DNA from: Lentimicrobiaceae bacterium
Lineage (GTDB): Bacteria; Bacteroidota; Bacteroidia; Bacteroidales; JALOCA01
Direction: 5' to 3'
DNA length: 64,000 bases
NCBI GenBank assembly: GCA_023227965.1
Contig: JALOCA010000010.1
Span: 1 to 64,000, forward strand
Below the pieces are notes generated by a model. The model made no database searches, had not been told where the DNA came from, and saw only the letters and a program-made list of their open reading frames with translations. The position numbers and the translations under genes were made by a program. Positions 16,811-24,525 of this stretch are shown here, in pieces (the stretch's first letter is position 1; each line of letters starts with the position of its first letter).

Positions 16811-17542
16811 ATGAGCTACATCTATCGTATGGAAGAGAATCTGTTTCTTATACCCAATATCCGTAATAAGGATGTTTACATTCCTTTGAAAAAAAACCGA
16901 AAATGGATACGCAGATTTGGCGATGTGGCTATCTACCTCAAAAATGAAGAGGGAGAAGGAGTTTTCAGTTTTGCAAAAATCGTTGATAGTATCATTCACA
17001 AATCTTCACAAATCGAAGCTGAAAAGTCAACAGAACTAATCAAAAGAAATTATTTCCAGTTGCAGATTTTGCCAATGATGTCAAGTAGAGCTCCTATTAT
17101 TGACATCACGATACTACGACATTTCCCTTCATGGAATAAACCGGATTTTCAAAAACCCTTTAAGCCATATAAACTCTATTGGGCTTCGTGGCTGAGTTGG
17201 GAATTGGATTATCTCGAATACCGGTTTCCGTATGATTTTTGTCCAACCTGTGGACCTGGTTTTTTCTCCAACAAATACTGGCGTTTTTATATTCATATAC
17301 TCCGCGAGCAGAGTGTAAATTATTACCAGAATAGTAAACTGCCAAATGAAAAACGCAGATGTGAACATTGTGGTTATTCTGTTCATGTACCTTACTTTCT
17401 CGAAATCCACGATACGGCAGTAATAGATTTCGAGTCGGATTATAAACCCGTAAACATAAAGGATTTTATTGTCCTTTGCCCTAATTGCCATAGGAAAGAA
17501 CATCTGACGCTACGGGACGAACGGGTGTTTTATAGAAAATGA
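16811..17542 (+). CDS. HNH-type protein, possible accessory nuclease of the restriction island
   Basis: The 243-residue product ends in an HNH fold: C184-x2-C187 (CEHCGYS), H200 in LEIHD, N216 in KPVNIKDF, then C223-x2-C226-H227 and H231 (LCPNCHRKEH). The two CxxC pairs would bind structural zinc, and the histidines with the asparagine form the metal-dependent nuclease site. The residue after H200 is D, where many active HNH enzymes have a second H, so activity is not assured. Another CPTCGPG pair (144-147) lies upstream of the domain. The N-terminal 140 residues are unknown and could be a DNA-recognition part. It lies 284 bases after the methyltransferase gene on the same strand. A second start at M7 (16829) is possible. 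Confidence 0.7.
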   Translation: MSYIYRMEENLFLIPNIRNKDVYIPLKKNRKWIRRFGDVAIYLKNEEGEGVFSFAKIVDSIIHKSSQIEAEKSTELIKRNYFQLQILPMMSSRAPIIDITILRHFPSWNKPDFQKPFKPYKLYWASWLSWELDYLEYRFPYDFCPTCGPGFFSNKYWRFYIHILREQSVNYYQNSKLPNEKRRCEHCGYSVHVPYFLEIHDTAVIDFESDYKPVNIKDFIVLCPNCHRKEHLTLRDERVFYRK

Positions 17543-17847
17543 ATTTCTTACAGGGCAAAACCTTGCAATCCCCTTTTCTACCTGATGCCCTGATTTTAAT
17601 TAGCTAATTTGTTAATTAGTCAATGTGCTAATTGTGATGTTTTGGGGGAGAGGAGTTCCGGATTGCTTTTGTTGCTTGCTGAAAAAGGTTTACAAAAAAC
17701 ATGGAAAACCCTCAAGGTTTTTAAAACCTTGAGGGTTTTTGAAAAATAAAAATTCTTTCCATGGATATGAAAACCCTGACGGGTTATTATCAGGCAAACC
17801 AAATACCTGTTTTATCCTGAAATCAGCTTAAAAATTTTGCTTACCCG
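17543..17847. other. Intergenic stretch with inverted repeats, no gene
   Basis: About 300 bases between convergent genes. It contains a TTAATTAGCTAATTTG-type AT repeat near 17596-17635, a strong terminator-like hairpin at 17705-17740 and a weaker AACCCTGACGGGTT element near 17771. No coding sequence was seen. Confidence 0.7.
17705..17740. terminator. Strong AT-flanked hairpin between convergent genes
   Basis: Arms AAAACCCTCAAGGTTTT and AAAACCTTGAGGGTTTT form a nearly perfect 17-base-pair hairpin with a T run on both exits. It can serve as a bidirectional terminator for the HNH gene and the convergent unknown gene. Hairpins of this composition are also dispersed repeats in many Bacteroidota genomes. 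Confidence 0.65.
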
Positions 17848-18561
17848 TTAGGGTTGAGTTCCTGTTTCGGGAGGTTTGGGCTTTTCTTCACCGGCTTTAT
17901 AAAGGTTAAAAAGTTTACGCGTTTCGGCGTCGTCTCTGTAAATTGACTTGGCGCATTCGCTCACATAACTCATCTTTGCCCATATACGGTTAAGGACAAT
18001 AATTCTATCCCGTTTCGACAAGCCTCGGGCTTTTTTAAGTAGTTCCTGCTTTTTGTTAAGCCGGATAATCGCCTGAGCTGAAGTATTAATTTTTGCAGCC
18101 TCGGTTTCAGTAAGTCCTTTGTTTACCAATAAAGGTTTGTAGTCGGGATTTTTGTAACTGGTGAATGCCCTATCGAGCAATTGGGGCAGGAGGGTTTGCG
18201 AGTTGCGCATTTTAAGGTAATCTTTCTTACCAAACAGATTCAACATAGCTGCATTGCCCGGAAAAGCATGTTCAACATAAATAAAAACATCCTGAAGAAT
18301 ATTTCTTCCATTGGTCATTTCTGTTGTTAACTGTTGCGTAGCAAGGGCAGTAAGGCTTACATTGTCAGCATCGGAGGTAAACGAGCGGGCAACCTCAATG
18401 TCGTTGCGCCAGTCGGTATTGAAGGGTCCATCAAGGTCGGGATATTTTTTTACAAAAGCATCCCTCCTTTCATCAAAGGCGGCATTCATAAGGTCGCCTT
18501 GTTCAATTACTTTGTCATCGGGTTTGTTATAATCCCTTTTGACTTCATCTGAATTTGTCAT
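17848..18561 (-). CDS. Unknown helical protein of a Bacteroidota hypothetical family
   Basis: The 237-residue product has no signal peptide, no membrane segment and no catalytic motif that I recognise. The composition (many K, N, A, L; evenly spaced hydrophobics) predicts an all-helical cytoplasmic protein. The start MTNSDEVKRDYNKPDD and the motifs YVEHAFPGNAAMLNLFGKKDY and YKPLLVNKGLTETEA resemble hypothetical proteins I associate with Bacteroidota, without a named domain. The last ten residues are a proline-rich tail (EKPKPPETGTQP). It is convergent with the HNH gene and stands upstream (in its own direction) of nothing related. Length and codon use support a real gene; the function is unknown. 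Confidence 0.7.
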   Translation of the reverse strand: MTNSDEVKRDYNKPDDKVIEQGDLMNAAFDERRDAFVKKYPDLDGPFNTDWRNDIEVARSFTSDADNVSLTALATQQLTTEMTNGRNILQDVFIYVEHAFPGNAAMLNLFGKKDYLKMRNSQTLLPQLLDRAFTSYKNPDYKPLLVNKGLTETEAAKINTSAQAIIRLNKKQELLKKARGLSKRDRIIVLNRIWAKMSYVSECAKSIYRDDAETRKLFNLYKAGEEKPKPPETGTQP

Positions 18562-18724
18562 TACTGAAAATTTTAATTAATACTAAATGAATTATATTAC
18601 AACCATTTATAAAACATTTACATAATCAATATCCGGTTACCTATAAACCGGTGCAGGCAAATCGCTCAACTATTTTTCACTTTAAACTTTTTAATTTCTA
18701 TTTGTCCTTTGTCCTTTTTTACTG

Positions 18725-19225
18725 TAAATCACCATATAGAGGCTGATCAGTGTCGTCTATAGCCTGATCGGCATCATCTATAATCTGGCTGGCATCATCG
18801 GGGATGTAACTGGCATCGTCTATATGCCGACCTGCATCGTTGGGAGCTTGATCCGTACCGTCTATAACCTGATCGGCATCGCCTATAACCTGGCTGGTAT
18901 CATCGAGAGTATGACCGGCATCATCTATAGCCTGCTAAATATCATCTATAGCCATAAAAGCATCATCAAGAGGGTGGCAACATTTTTCGGTAAATGGAAG
19001 AACTGCATTTAGGAGGAATAATCCTGCCATGACTGGATTTTGCATTGTTTCTATAGGCGTAAATTTTTCAACGTAACAAAGAACTTTTGTGCCTTTGGGG
19101 CAAAGCCTGGCAGCTTTTCCCCGGTGGGGCATCTCCCTGCCTCTTACCACAGCCAAGAGGCTTCTCTGTACATTAAAAGCAAATCCGAATGTAAAAGTAC
19201 AAAAAATGAAGCAAACAAGATACAA
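18725..19225 (-). pseudogene. Possible broken reading frame with acidic heptad repeats
   Basis: On the minus strand a frame from an ATG at 19225 reads into the array and meets a TAG at 18935-18937, after AFMAIDDI. Beyond it the same frame continues through about ten IDDADQA-like heptads and ends with LYGDLQ and a TAA near 18725. One stop codon thus separates two halves of what may once have been a single repeat protein. The N-terminal half (CFIFCTFTFGFAF, then PHRGKAARLCPKG) is not convincing protein. It may equally be chance frame retention over a 21-base repeat. Confidence 0.3.
18731..18975. repeat. 21-bp tandem repeat array encoding heptads on either strand
   Basis: About eleven degenerate 21-base units with the consensus ATCATCTATAACCTGGCTGGC follow one another. 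On the plus strand they read as hydrophobic heptads (IIYNLAG, IVYMPTC, TVYNLIG, IAYNLAG). On the minus strand they read as acidic heptads (IDDADQA, IDDASQI, IGDADQV). Both frames are open across almost the whole array, and the unit length is a multiple of three, so it probably descends from a coding repeat. The unit-to-unit divergence shows it is not a recent expansion. Confidence 0.85.
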
Positions 19226-19289
19226 CGCAAGTATTTTTTAAAATTCGTAAAAAAATTTTAATGAGCAAACTGAAGCTTCCGGCAAGCTG

Positions 19290-19895
19290 AACTATTTTTT
19301 AAAATTACGAATTAAAAATTACGAATTACGGGGCTAAACCTGCCAGATTCCGATAAAATCGGAACTGGCAGAGTTTAAAACGAGATTCAATTACGAATTC
19401 TTTGCGATTCTTTGCTAAAAACTCAGCGATTCTTTGCGGTTTAATTTTTTTATCAAAATGACAAAAAAAATTACGAATTACGGGGCTAAACCTGCCAGAG
19501 TACGAAGTTCCTGGCAGAGTTTAAAACGAGATTCAATTACGAATTCTTTGCGCTTCTTTGCGTAGAACTCAGCGATTCTTTGCGGTTTAATTATTTTATC
19601 AAAATGACAAAAAAATTACGAATTACGGGGCTAAACCTGCCAGATTCCGATAAAATCGGAACTGGTAGAGTTTAAAACGAGATTCAATTACGAATTCTTT
19701 GCGCTTCTTTGCTAAAAACTCAGCGATTCTTTGCGGTTTAATTTTTTTATCAAAATGACGAAAAAAATTACGAATTACGGGGCTAAACCTGCCAGAGTAC
19801 GAAGTTCCTGGCAGAGTTTAAAACGAGATTCAATTACGAATTCTTTGCGCCTCTTTGCTAAAAACTCAGCGATTCTTTGCGGTTTAATTTTTTTA
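19290..19895. repeat. Hairpin repeat family, four tandem units
   Basis: Four units of 145-153 bases start near 19319, 19470, 19615 and 19768, each opening with ATTACGAATTACGGGGC. Each contains arms CTGCCAG/CTGG(C/T)AG; in units 1 and 3 these enclose a second stem TTCCGAT/ATCGGAA, giving a compact hairpin, and in units 2 and 4 the inner part is replaced by a sequence six bases shorter. The alternation suggests duplication of a two-unit block. The left border is the same as that of copy A at 13463, so the DNA between is bracketed by direct repeats. The unit ends with a TTTGCGGTTTAATT segment followed by CAAAATGAC. Confidence 0.9.
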
Positions 19896-20224
19896 CCGCA
19901 GAGAACGGAAAGAATTGCGCAGAGAACCGCAAAGCCTGCCTTGTTGAAAAAATAACGTATCATAAAGATTTATCAATATTTTTCTTCATAAGTAATTGTT
20001 TTATAATTTTAGACTGGAAAACGAATCATCATTTATAAAAACTATGAGAATAAACCTGAATGAAGTTACAAACAACGGTTGTAAAACCGGATGTGCGAAG
20101 GGCGCAACTTCGCAATTGAGATTTTTTTACAAATGTATTTTTATGATTTTAGTTAATTTGTTAAATTTTTTATATGAAAATACTTTACAATTTATATTTT
20201 TGAATAAAATTTTTTTAATAAAAC

Positions 20225-23101
20225 ATGCCCGATACTTCCCTACTTAGTTTTGTGGACTATTGCCAAACGTATATAAAGGGCGATGAAAAGGGCGAAGCCC
20301 AGATTTTTTTAGATCATTTTTTTACGGCATTGGGTTATTCCGAAGGATTAAAAGGCGCAGGAGCCGATTGCGAATTTAGGATTAAAGATGGGAAAAAAGG
20401 CAGTACCAGTTTTGCCGATTTAGTATGGAAACCCATTGTACTGATTGAAATGAAAAAACGGGACGAAAAGCTTGATTTGCATTACCAGCAGGCTTTTACT
20501 TACTGGACACAGCTTGTTCCAAACCGTCCACAATACGTTATTTTGTGCAACTTCGATGAATTCTGGATTTACGACCTCAATCGCCAGATTTACGATCCAC
20601 TGGAAATAGTGCCCCTTTCCAAACTACCCGACATGAAAGATGCTTTTGCTTTCATGCTTCCAAAACCGGCTACTCCTCTTTTCGGAAAAAATAAGGACGA
20701 CGTTACGGAAAATGTAGCTTATTTATTGACCGATGTATTTAAAACGCTTAGAAAACGGTATAATCAGGAAGATGCTTTACGCTATTGCCTGCAACTAATC
20801 CTTACCCTTTTTGCTGAGGATGTAAACCTTTTACCATCCAATATTTTTTCACGCATTTTGCAGGAGTTGCAGAATGAAATTAATGATGGTCTTAATCCAG
20901 TTGAAAAATCGTATGATTTAATCAGCGGGTTATTCCGCGAAATGAATATCTCGGGTGTTACTGCCAGCGGCAGATATAAAGGAGTCGAATATTTTAACGG
21001 AGGGCTGTTCGAGAACATTTATTCCATCGAATTAACGCCAAATGAAATAGGACTGGTAAGCGCTGCTGCTTCTAAAAACTGGCATAAAGTAAATCCAGCT
21101 ATCTTCGGATCCATTTTTGAAAAAGCCCTTAATGATACCGAACGACATAAGCTGGGTGCGCATTATACCCATGAGTTGGATATTAAAAAAATTGTTGACC
21201 CGGTAATTGTGCAGCCTTGGACAAGAAAGATTGATCAGGCACAATCACTTGACGATTATTATATTTTACTTAACGAACTTGTTGATTTTAAAATTTTGGA
21301 TGCTGCCTGCGGAAGTGGTAATTTCCTGTTTGTTGCCTTTAAGGAAATGAAACTGATAGAACGCAAGCTTCTTTTTCTTGTCAGAAAACACTCTGTTAAC
21401 AAAGGCGACGGCCAGCGGCTGGCGGACTTCCTGCGTGAATACCCTTATGTAAATACACGGCAATTTTACGGTATAGATATAAAACCCCTTGCTGTGGAGC
21501 TTGCCAAAGTTACCCTGATGATAGCCAAAGAACTTTCGTGGGCAGAAAACAGGGAGGACTATGACCAAAAGTTTAAACCCCTGCCTTTGGATAATCTCGA
21601 TCAAAACATTATCTGCGAAGATGCCCTGCTCAATGCCGATGGCAGTCCCAGAGAATGGCAACAGGCTGACGTCATCATCGGCAACCCTCCTTACCAGAGC
21701 AAGAATAAAATGCAACAGGAGTTCGGAGTAGAATATATTAACCGTTTGCGGGCAGCTTATCCCGGAGTTCCGGGCAGGGCAGACTTTTGTGTGTATTGGT
21801 TTTACAAAGCACACCAGCATCTGAAACCCGGATGTTATGCCGGTTTGGTAGGTACCAATACTATCCGCCAAAATTATAGCCGCGAAGGCAGCCTTGATTA
21901 CATAGTTAACAACGGGGGAACTATTTTTAATGCCGTAAGCAGCGAAAAATGGAGTGGCGAAGCCGCCGTGTTTGTAAGTATCGTCAACTGGAAAAAGGGA
22001 GAATACGAAGGAGAAAAAACGTTATATTACCTTGATGAAAAAGACACATTGCAAAGTCTCAGGCAAAGCCGTATCAACAGTAGCCTGAGCCTGAAAACCG
22101 ATGTTTCTTCTGCCAGGGTGCTGCAATGTAATCGCACTCCCAAACGGGTGTTTCAGGGACAAACCCACGGACACGAAGGATTCCTGCTCAGCAAAGCCGA
22201 AGCATTGCAACTGCTGAAACAGCATCCGGAATATGCTGAAATATTGAAGCCTTTTCTGATAGGCGACGAATTAGTTTCCAACCCGGGTTCCCAGCCTGGC
22301 AGGTTTGTGATTGATTTTACTTATAAAAACCAAATAGAAGCATCAAAATATCATAAACTTTACCAAATACTTGAAGAAAAAGTTTTACCCGATGTTGAAA
22401 AGAAAGCAAAGGATGAAGAAGCCGGTATAACCAAACCAAATGGCAGAGTGGCACAATTAGGCATTTGGTGGAAAATGTGGCGCAGAAGAGAAGATATGTT
22501 GCAGTCTGTTTCTAGACTAAATCGGTATATTTCGTGTTCAAGAGTTACATTAAGACCAATATTTTCTTTTATTGATTCGGAAATAAGACCAAATGATGCC
22601 TTAATGGTATTTGTTTACGACGACTATTTTAGCTTTGGAATAATCCAATCAAAACATCATTGGGAATGGTATAATGAAAAATGTTCTACTCTTGGAAATC
22701 AATATAGATATACTGCCAATTCTATTTGGGATACTTTTCCTTTTCCCCAGCATCCCACAGAAAAACAGGTGGAGAAAGTGGCAGAGGCGGCACGTAATCT
22801 GTATCAGGAACGTAGCCGGACATTGAAGGATTACAACATGAGCCTTCGCGACTTGTACCGCCTGCTGGAAAAGCCCGGCAAAAATCCCATCAAAGACCTT
22901 CACCGGATGTTAGACGAAGCCGTAACCGAAGCTTATGGGTTCAATCCGCAACACGATATGCTGGAACAATTGCTTACCCTTAACCTGGAAGTTGCCACCA
23001 GGGAAGCCAACGGAGAACAGGTACAATCCCCCGGTTTGCCGGAATGGATTACAGACAAAGGAAAATTTGTAGATGAGGAATGCGTGAGGTTTAAAGGGTA
23101 A
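20225..23101 (+). CDS. Type IIG restriction enzyme-methyltransferase, MmeI-like
   Basis: The 958-residue product joins nuclease, adenine methyltransferase and target recognition in one chain, as in MmeI-type enzymes that cut at a fixed distance from an asymmetric site. Near the N-terminus a PD-(D/E)xK site is visible (D65, E75 and K77 in SFADLVWKPIVLIEMKKR). A helical linker follows, then the AdoMet motif DAACGSGNF (359-367) and the catalytic NPPY (487-490, IIGNPPYQSKNK). The region from about 620 to 830 is the recognition domain, and the end is a helical C-domain. The length fits the family. Such single-chain enzymes need no separate partner. The C-terminal 73 bases are duplicated 1.1 kb downstream. 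The DUF3800 gene follows after 17 bases and is probably co-transcribed. Confidence 0.9.
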   Translation: MPDTSLLSFVDYCQTYIKGDEKGEAQIFLDHFFTALGYSEGLKGAGADCEFRIKDGKKGSTSFADLVWKPIVLIEMKKRDEKLDLHYQQAFTYWTQLVPNRPQYVILCNFDEFWIYDLNRQIYDPLEIVPLSKLPDMKDAFAFMLPKPATPLFGKNKDDVTENVAYLLTDVFKTLRKRYNQEDALRYCLQLILTLFAEDVNLLPSNIFSRILQELQNEINDGLNPVEKSYDLISGLFREMNISGVTASGRYKGVEYFNGGLFENIYSIELTPNEIGLVSAAASKNWHKVNPAIFGSIFEKALNDTERHKLGAHYTHELDIKKIVDPVIVQPWTRKIDQAQSLDDYYILLNELVDFKILDAACGSGNFLFVAFKEMKLIERKLLFLVRKHSVNKGDGQRLADFLREYPYVNTRQFYGIDIKPLAVELAKVTLMIAKELSWAENREDYDQKFKPLPLDNLDQNIICEDALLNADGSPREWQQADVIIGNPPYQSKNKMQQEFGVEYINRLRAAYPGVPGRADFCVYWFYKAHQHLKPGCYAGLVGTNTIRQNYSREGSLDYIVNNGGTIFNAVSSEKWSGEAAVFVSIVNWKKGEYEGEKTLYYLDEKDTLQSLRQSRINSSLSLKTDVSSARVLQCNRTPKRVFQGQTHGHEGFLLSKAEALQLLKQHPEYAEILKPFLIGDELVSNPGSQPGRFVIDFTYKNQIEASKYHKLYQILEEKVLPDVEKKAKDEEAGITKPNGRVAQLGIWWKMWRRREDMLQSVSRLNRYISCSRVTLRPIFSFIDSEIRPNDALMVFVYDDYFSFGIIQSKHHWEWYNEKCSTLGNQYRYTANSIWDTFPFPQHPTEKQVEKVAEAARNLYQERSRTLKDYNMSLRDLYRLLEKPGKNPIKDLHRMLDEAVTEAYGFNPQHDMLEQLLTLNLEVATREANGEQVQSPGLPEWITDKGKFVDEECVRFKG
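23029..23101 (+). repeat. 73-bp direct duplication, left copy (end of type IIG gene)
   Basis: The last 73 bases of the type IIG gene recur at 24129-24201 with four mismatches, exactly 1100 bases apart. The DUF3800 gene lies between the copies. Confidence 0.95.
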
Positions 23102-23118
23102 AACTAAAATAAATAATC

Positions 23119-23904
23119 ATGTATATAGCTTATTTTGACGAAACAGGCGATGATGGATATCCCGTGTATTCGTCCGAGTTATTTATTCTTACCAGCTTAT
23201 ACATGCATAGTAGCAATTGGAAAGAAAATTATTACCGCATTTATGAATTCCGTAAAGAATTAAAGGCTAATTATGGTTTTCCGATAAAAGAAGAATTTCA
23301 TGCAAAAGAATTTATTACCGATAAAGACCCTTATCATGGCAAATATACTGCTAATATACGCAAAGAAATAATATTCCGCTTTTTTCAGTTTATTCCTTCA
23401 TTAGATATAAAGATTATTTCCGTAGCAATTGATAAACAAAAAATACAACGTCCGGAATATAATGTGCTGAAGAAAGCTTTAACATATAACGTACAAAGGA
23501 TAGAAAACGACTTAATCAAAACACAGGAAAAATTTCTGATTATAACTGATGAAGGAAGAGTAAGCGCCATGCGTAATATTACTCGTTCTATACAGAAGAT
23601 AAATTATATACCTACTGGTGATGGCTCAGGAAGTTACCGGAAAGAAATCAAATGTTTGATAGAAGACCCTTTACCAAAACCATCCAATGAATCGTTTTTC
23701 ATTCAGTTGGTAGATTTATTTTCTTTTATAATCAATTTGTATGTGAAACAAAACTTATGCGTTCCTAAATTACAATGGGGGAAAAGGATACTTAATGTTT
23801 TAGATTATGGTAACGAAATAACATTACTAGATTTAATCAGGGGAAAATTAAATACTAAAGCAAGTAAGAGTAATGAATATGGAATTGTCTATTACCCAAA
23901 ATGA
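23119..23904 (+). CDS. DUF3800 family protein next to the type IIG enzyme
   Basis: The 261-residue product begins with the DUF3800 hallmark MYIAYFDETGDDGY, where a conserved aspartate and glutamate start an RNase H-like fold. It continues with EEFHAKEF (about residues 56-63), an ITDEGR segment (about 141-146) carrying further acidic residues, and FIQLVDLFSFIINLY near residue 205, where the family usually has QLADLxAY. Acidic residues at these three places would form a metal-ion site. DUF3800 genes often sit beside restriction and other defence genes, and their role is not settled. It follows the type IIG gene by 17 bases and is closed by its own terminator. The family call is good, the function is open. 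Confidence 0.8.
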   Translation: MYIAYFDETGDDGYPVYSSELFILTSLYMHSSNWKENYYRIYEFRKELKANYGFPIKEEFHAKEFITDKDPYHGKYTANIRKEIIFRFFQFIPSLDIKIISVAIDKQKIQRPEYNVLKKALTYNVQRIENDLIKTQEKFLIITDEGRVSAMRNITRSIQKINYIPTGDGSGSYRKEIKCLIEDPLPKPSNESFFIQLVDLFSFIINLYVKQNLCVPKLQWGKRILNVLDYGNEITLLDLIRGKLNTKASKSNEYGIVYYPK

Positions 23905-23938
23905 CAGAAACCGCCCTTAAGAAGCGGTTTCTGTATAA
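23904..23938 (+). terminator. Terminator of the type IIG / DUF3800 unit
   Basis: Arms ACAGAAACCGC (23904-23914) and GCGGTTTCTGT (23924-23934) form a perfect 11-base-pair stem that begins at the last base of the DUF3800 stop codon. The following sequence is only moderately T-rich. Confidence 0.7.
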
Positions 23939-24128
23939 ATTTTTAGAACCACCAGCTACAATCCATTCGGATTTTTACTAGTTCGATACAAAGGTACAAA
24001 AAAAATTGATTCCATCAATAGAAATAATAAATTTATTAACGAAACACTGTTAATAACCAAAAAGTATTTGGTTTAACATAAAATCTTTTGTTCTTATGGT
24101 TCAAAATAAAATTTATCATTTTGCACAG

Positions 24129-24201
24129 CCCCGGTTTGCCGGAATGGATTACAGACAAAGGAAAATTTGTAGATGAGGAATGCGTTAGGGTTGAAGGGTG
24201 A
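24129..24201 (+). repeat. 73-bp direct duplication, right copy
   Basis: Nearly identical to the last 73 bases of the type IIG gene at 23029-23101, even at the codon level, though it is no longer attached to a gene. The four differences lie in its last 20 bases and abolish the original TAA (GGGTAA to GGGTGA, still a stop). It marks the far border of the segment carrying the DUF3800 gene. Confidence 0.95.
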
Positions 24202-24385
24202 GGAGCGGCAAGCAGTATAGACTTAAAAAAGAAACGGCAGGGGAAAAACCCTTGCCGTCAAACCGGAGGTACTATCTCCGGCGCTGTTAAGGATACAAGG
24301 TTAATTTTTATTTTTTAAAATAATATTTTCCATTCACCTTATTTGTATTTTTTTTGTAACTTTATATCCTCAAAACTCATACGTT

Positions 24386-24424
24386 ATGAAACGTATCATT
24401 TTACTCACGGTTTTATTTTTTTAG
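24386..24424 (+). pseudogene. Cut-off signal-peptide-like frame
   Basis: ATG at 24386 opens MKRIILLTVLFF and then a TAG. Lysine-arginine followed by eight hydrophobic residues is the start of an export signal, and the downstream DNA has no matching continuation in this frame. It is probably the stump of a secreted-protein gene lost by deletion or by a nonsense change. It could also be chance. Confidence 0.25.
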
Positions 24425-24525
24425 TACATCTTCCTCTTTGCAATGGGAAGAATAACCGTGCTCCGGTATTTCATAACTCCAAATCCTAGCTACCAGCCCA
24501 GATTATAAAAACCTTATGCGTGTTT

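Larger units (their letters stand above)
18562..20224. other. 1.66-kb non-coding stretch filled with repeats
   Basis: This region has no convincing intact gene. It contains a 21-bp tandem array (18731-18975), a possible broken minus-strand reading frame (18725-19225), a four-unit array of the hairpin repeat (19290-19895) and a short AT-rich promoter region before the type IIG gene. A small hairpin with TGCGAA/TTCGCA arms lies at about 20094-20112. Confidence 0.75.
23939..24525. other. Intergenic stretch with duplicated gene end and two hairpins
   Basis: About 590 bases without an intact gene. It holds AT-rich sequence, the right copy of the 73-bp duplication (24129-24201), the hairpins ACGGCA..TGCCGT (24232-24258) and CCGGAG..CTCCGG (24263-24281), and a 12-codon open frame that looks like a cut-off signal peptide (24386-24424). 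Confidence 0.7.

Noticed and set aside
19775..19963. 62-residue minus-strand frame in the repeat array
   Set aside because: Same reason as above: the body is the repeat core and the beginning is a neighbouring non-repeat sequence.
20094..20112. Terminator before the type IIG gene
   Set aside because: The TGCGAA/TTCGCA hairpin is small, lacks a T run at the exit, and no gene ends upstream of it.
19996..20247. 83-residue plus-strand frame before the type IIG gene
   Set aside because: It starts at a TTG, overlaps the type IIG start, and is low-complexity and hydrophobic (F, N, L, I), as expected of AT-rich non-coding DNA.
13361..24525. CRISPR array or insertion sequence in the accessory region
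   Set aside because: The repeats differ in unit length and lack constant-length unique spacers, and no transposase or integrase frame was seen.
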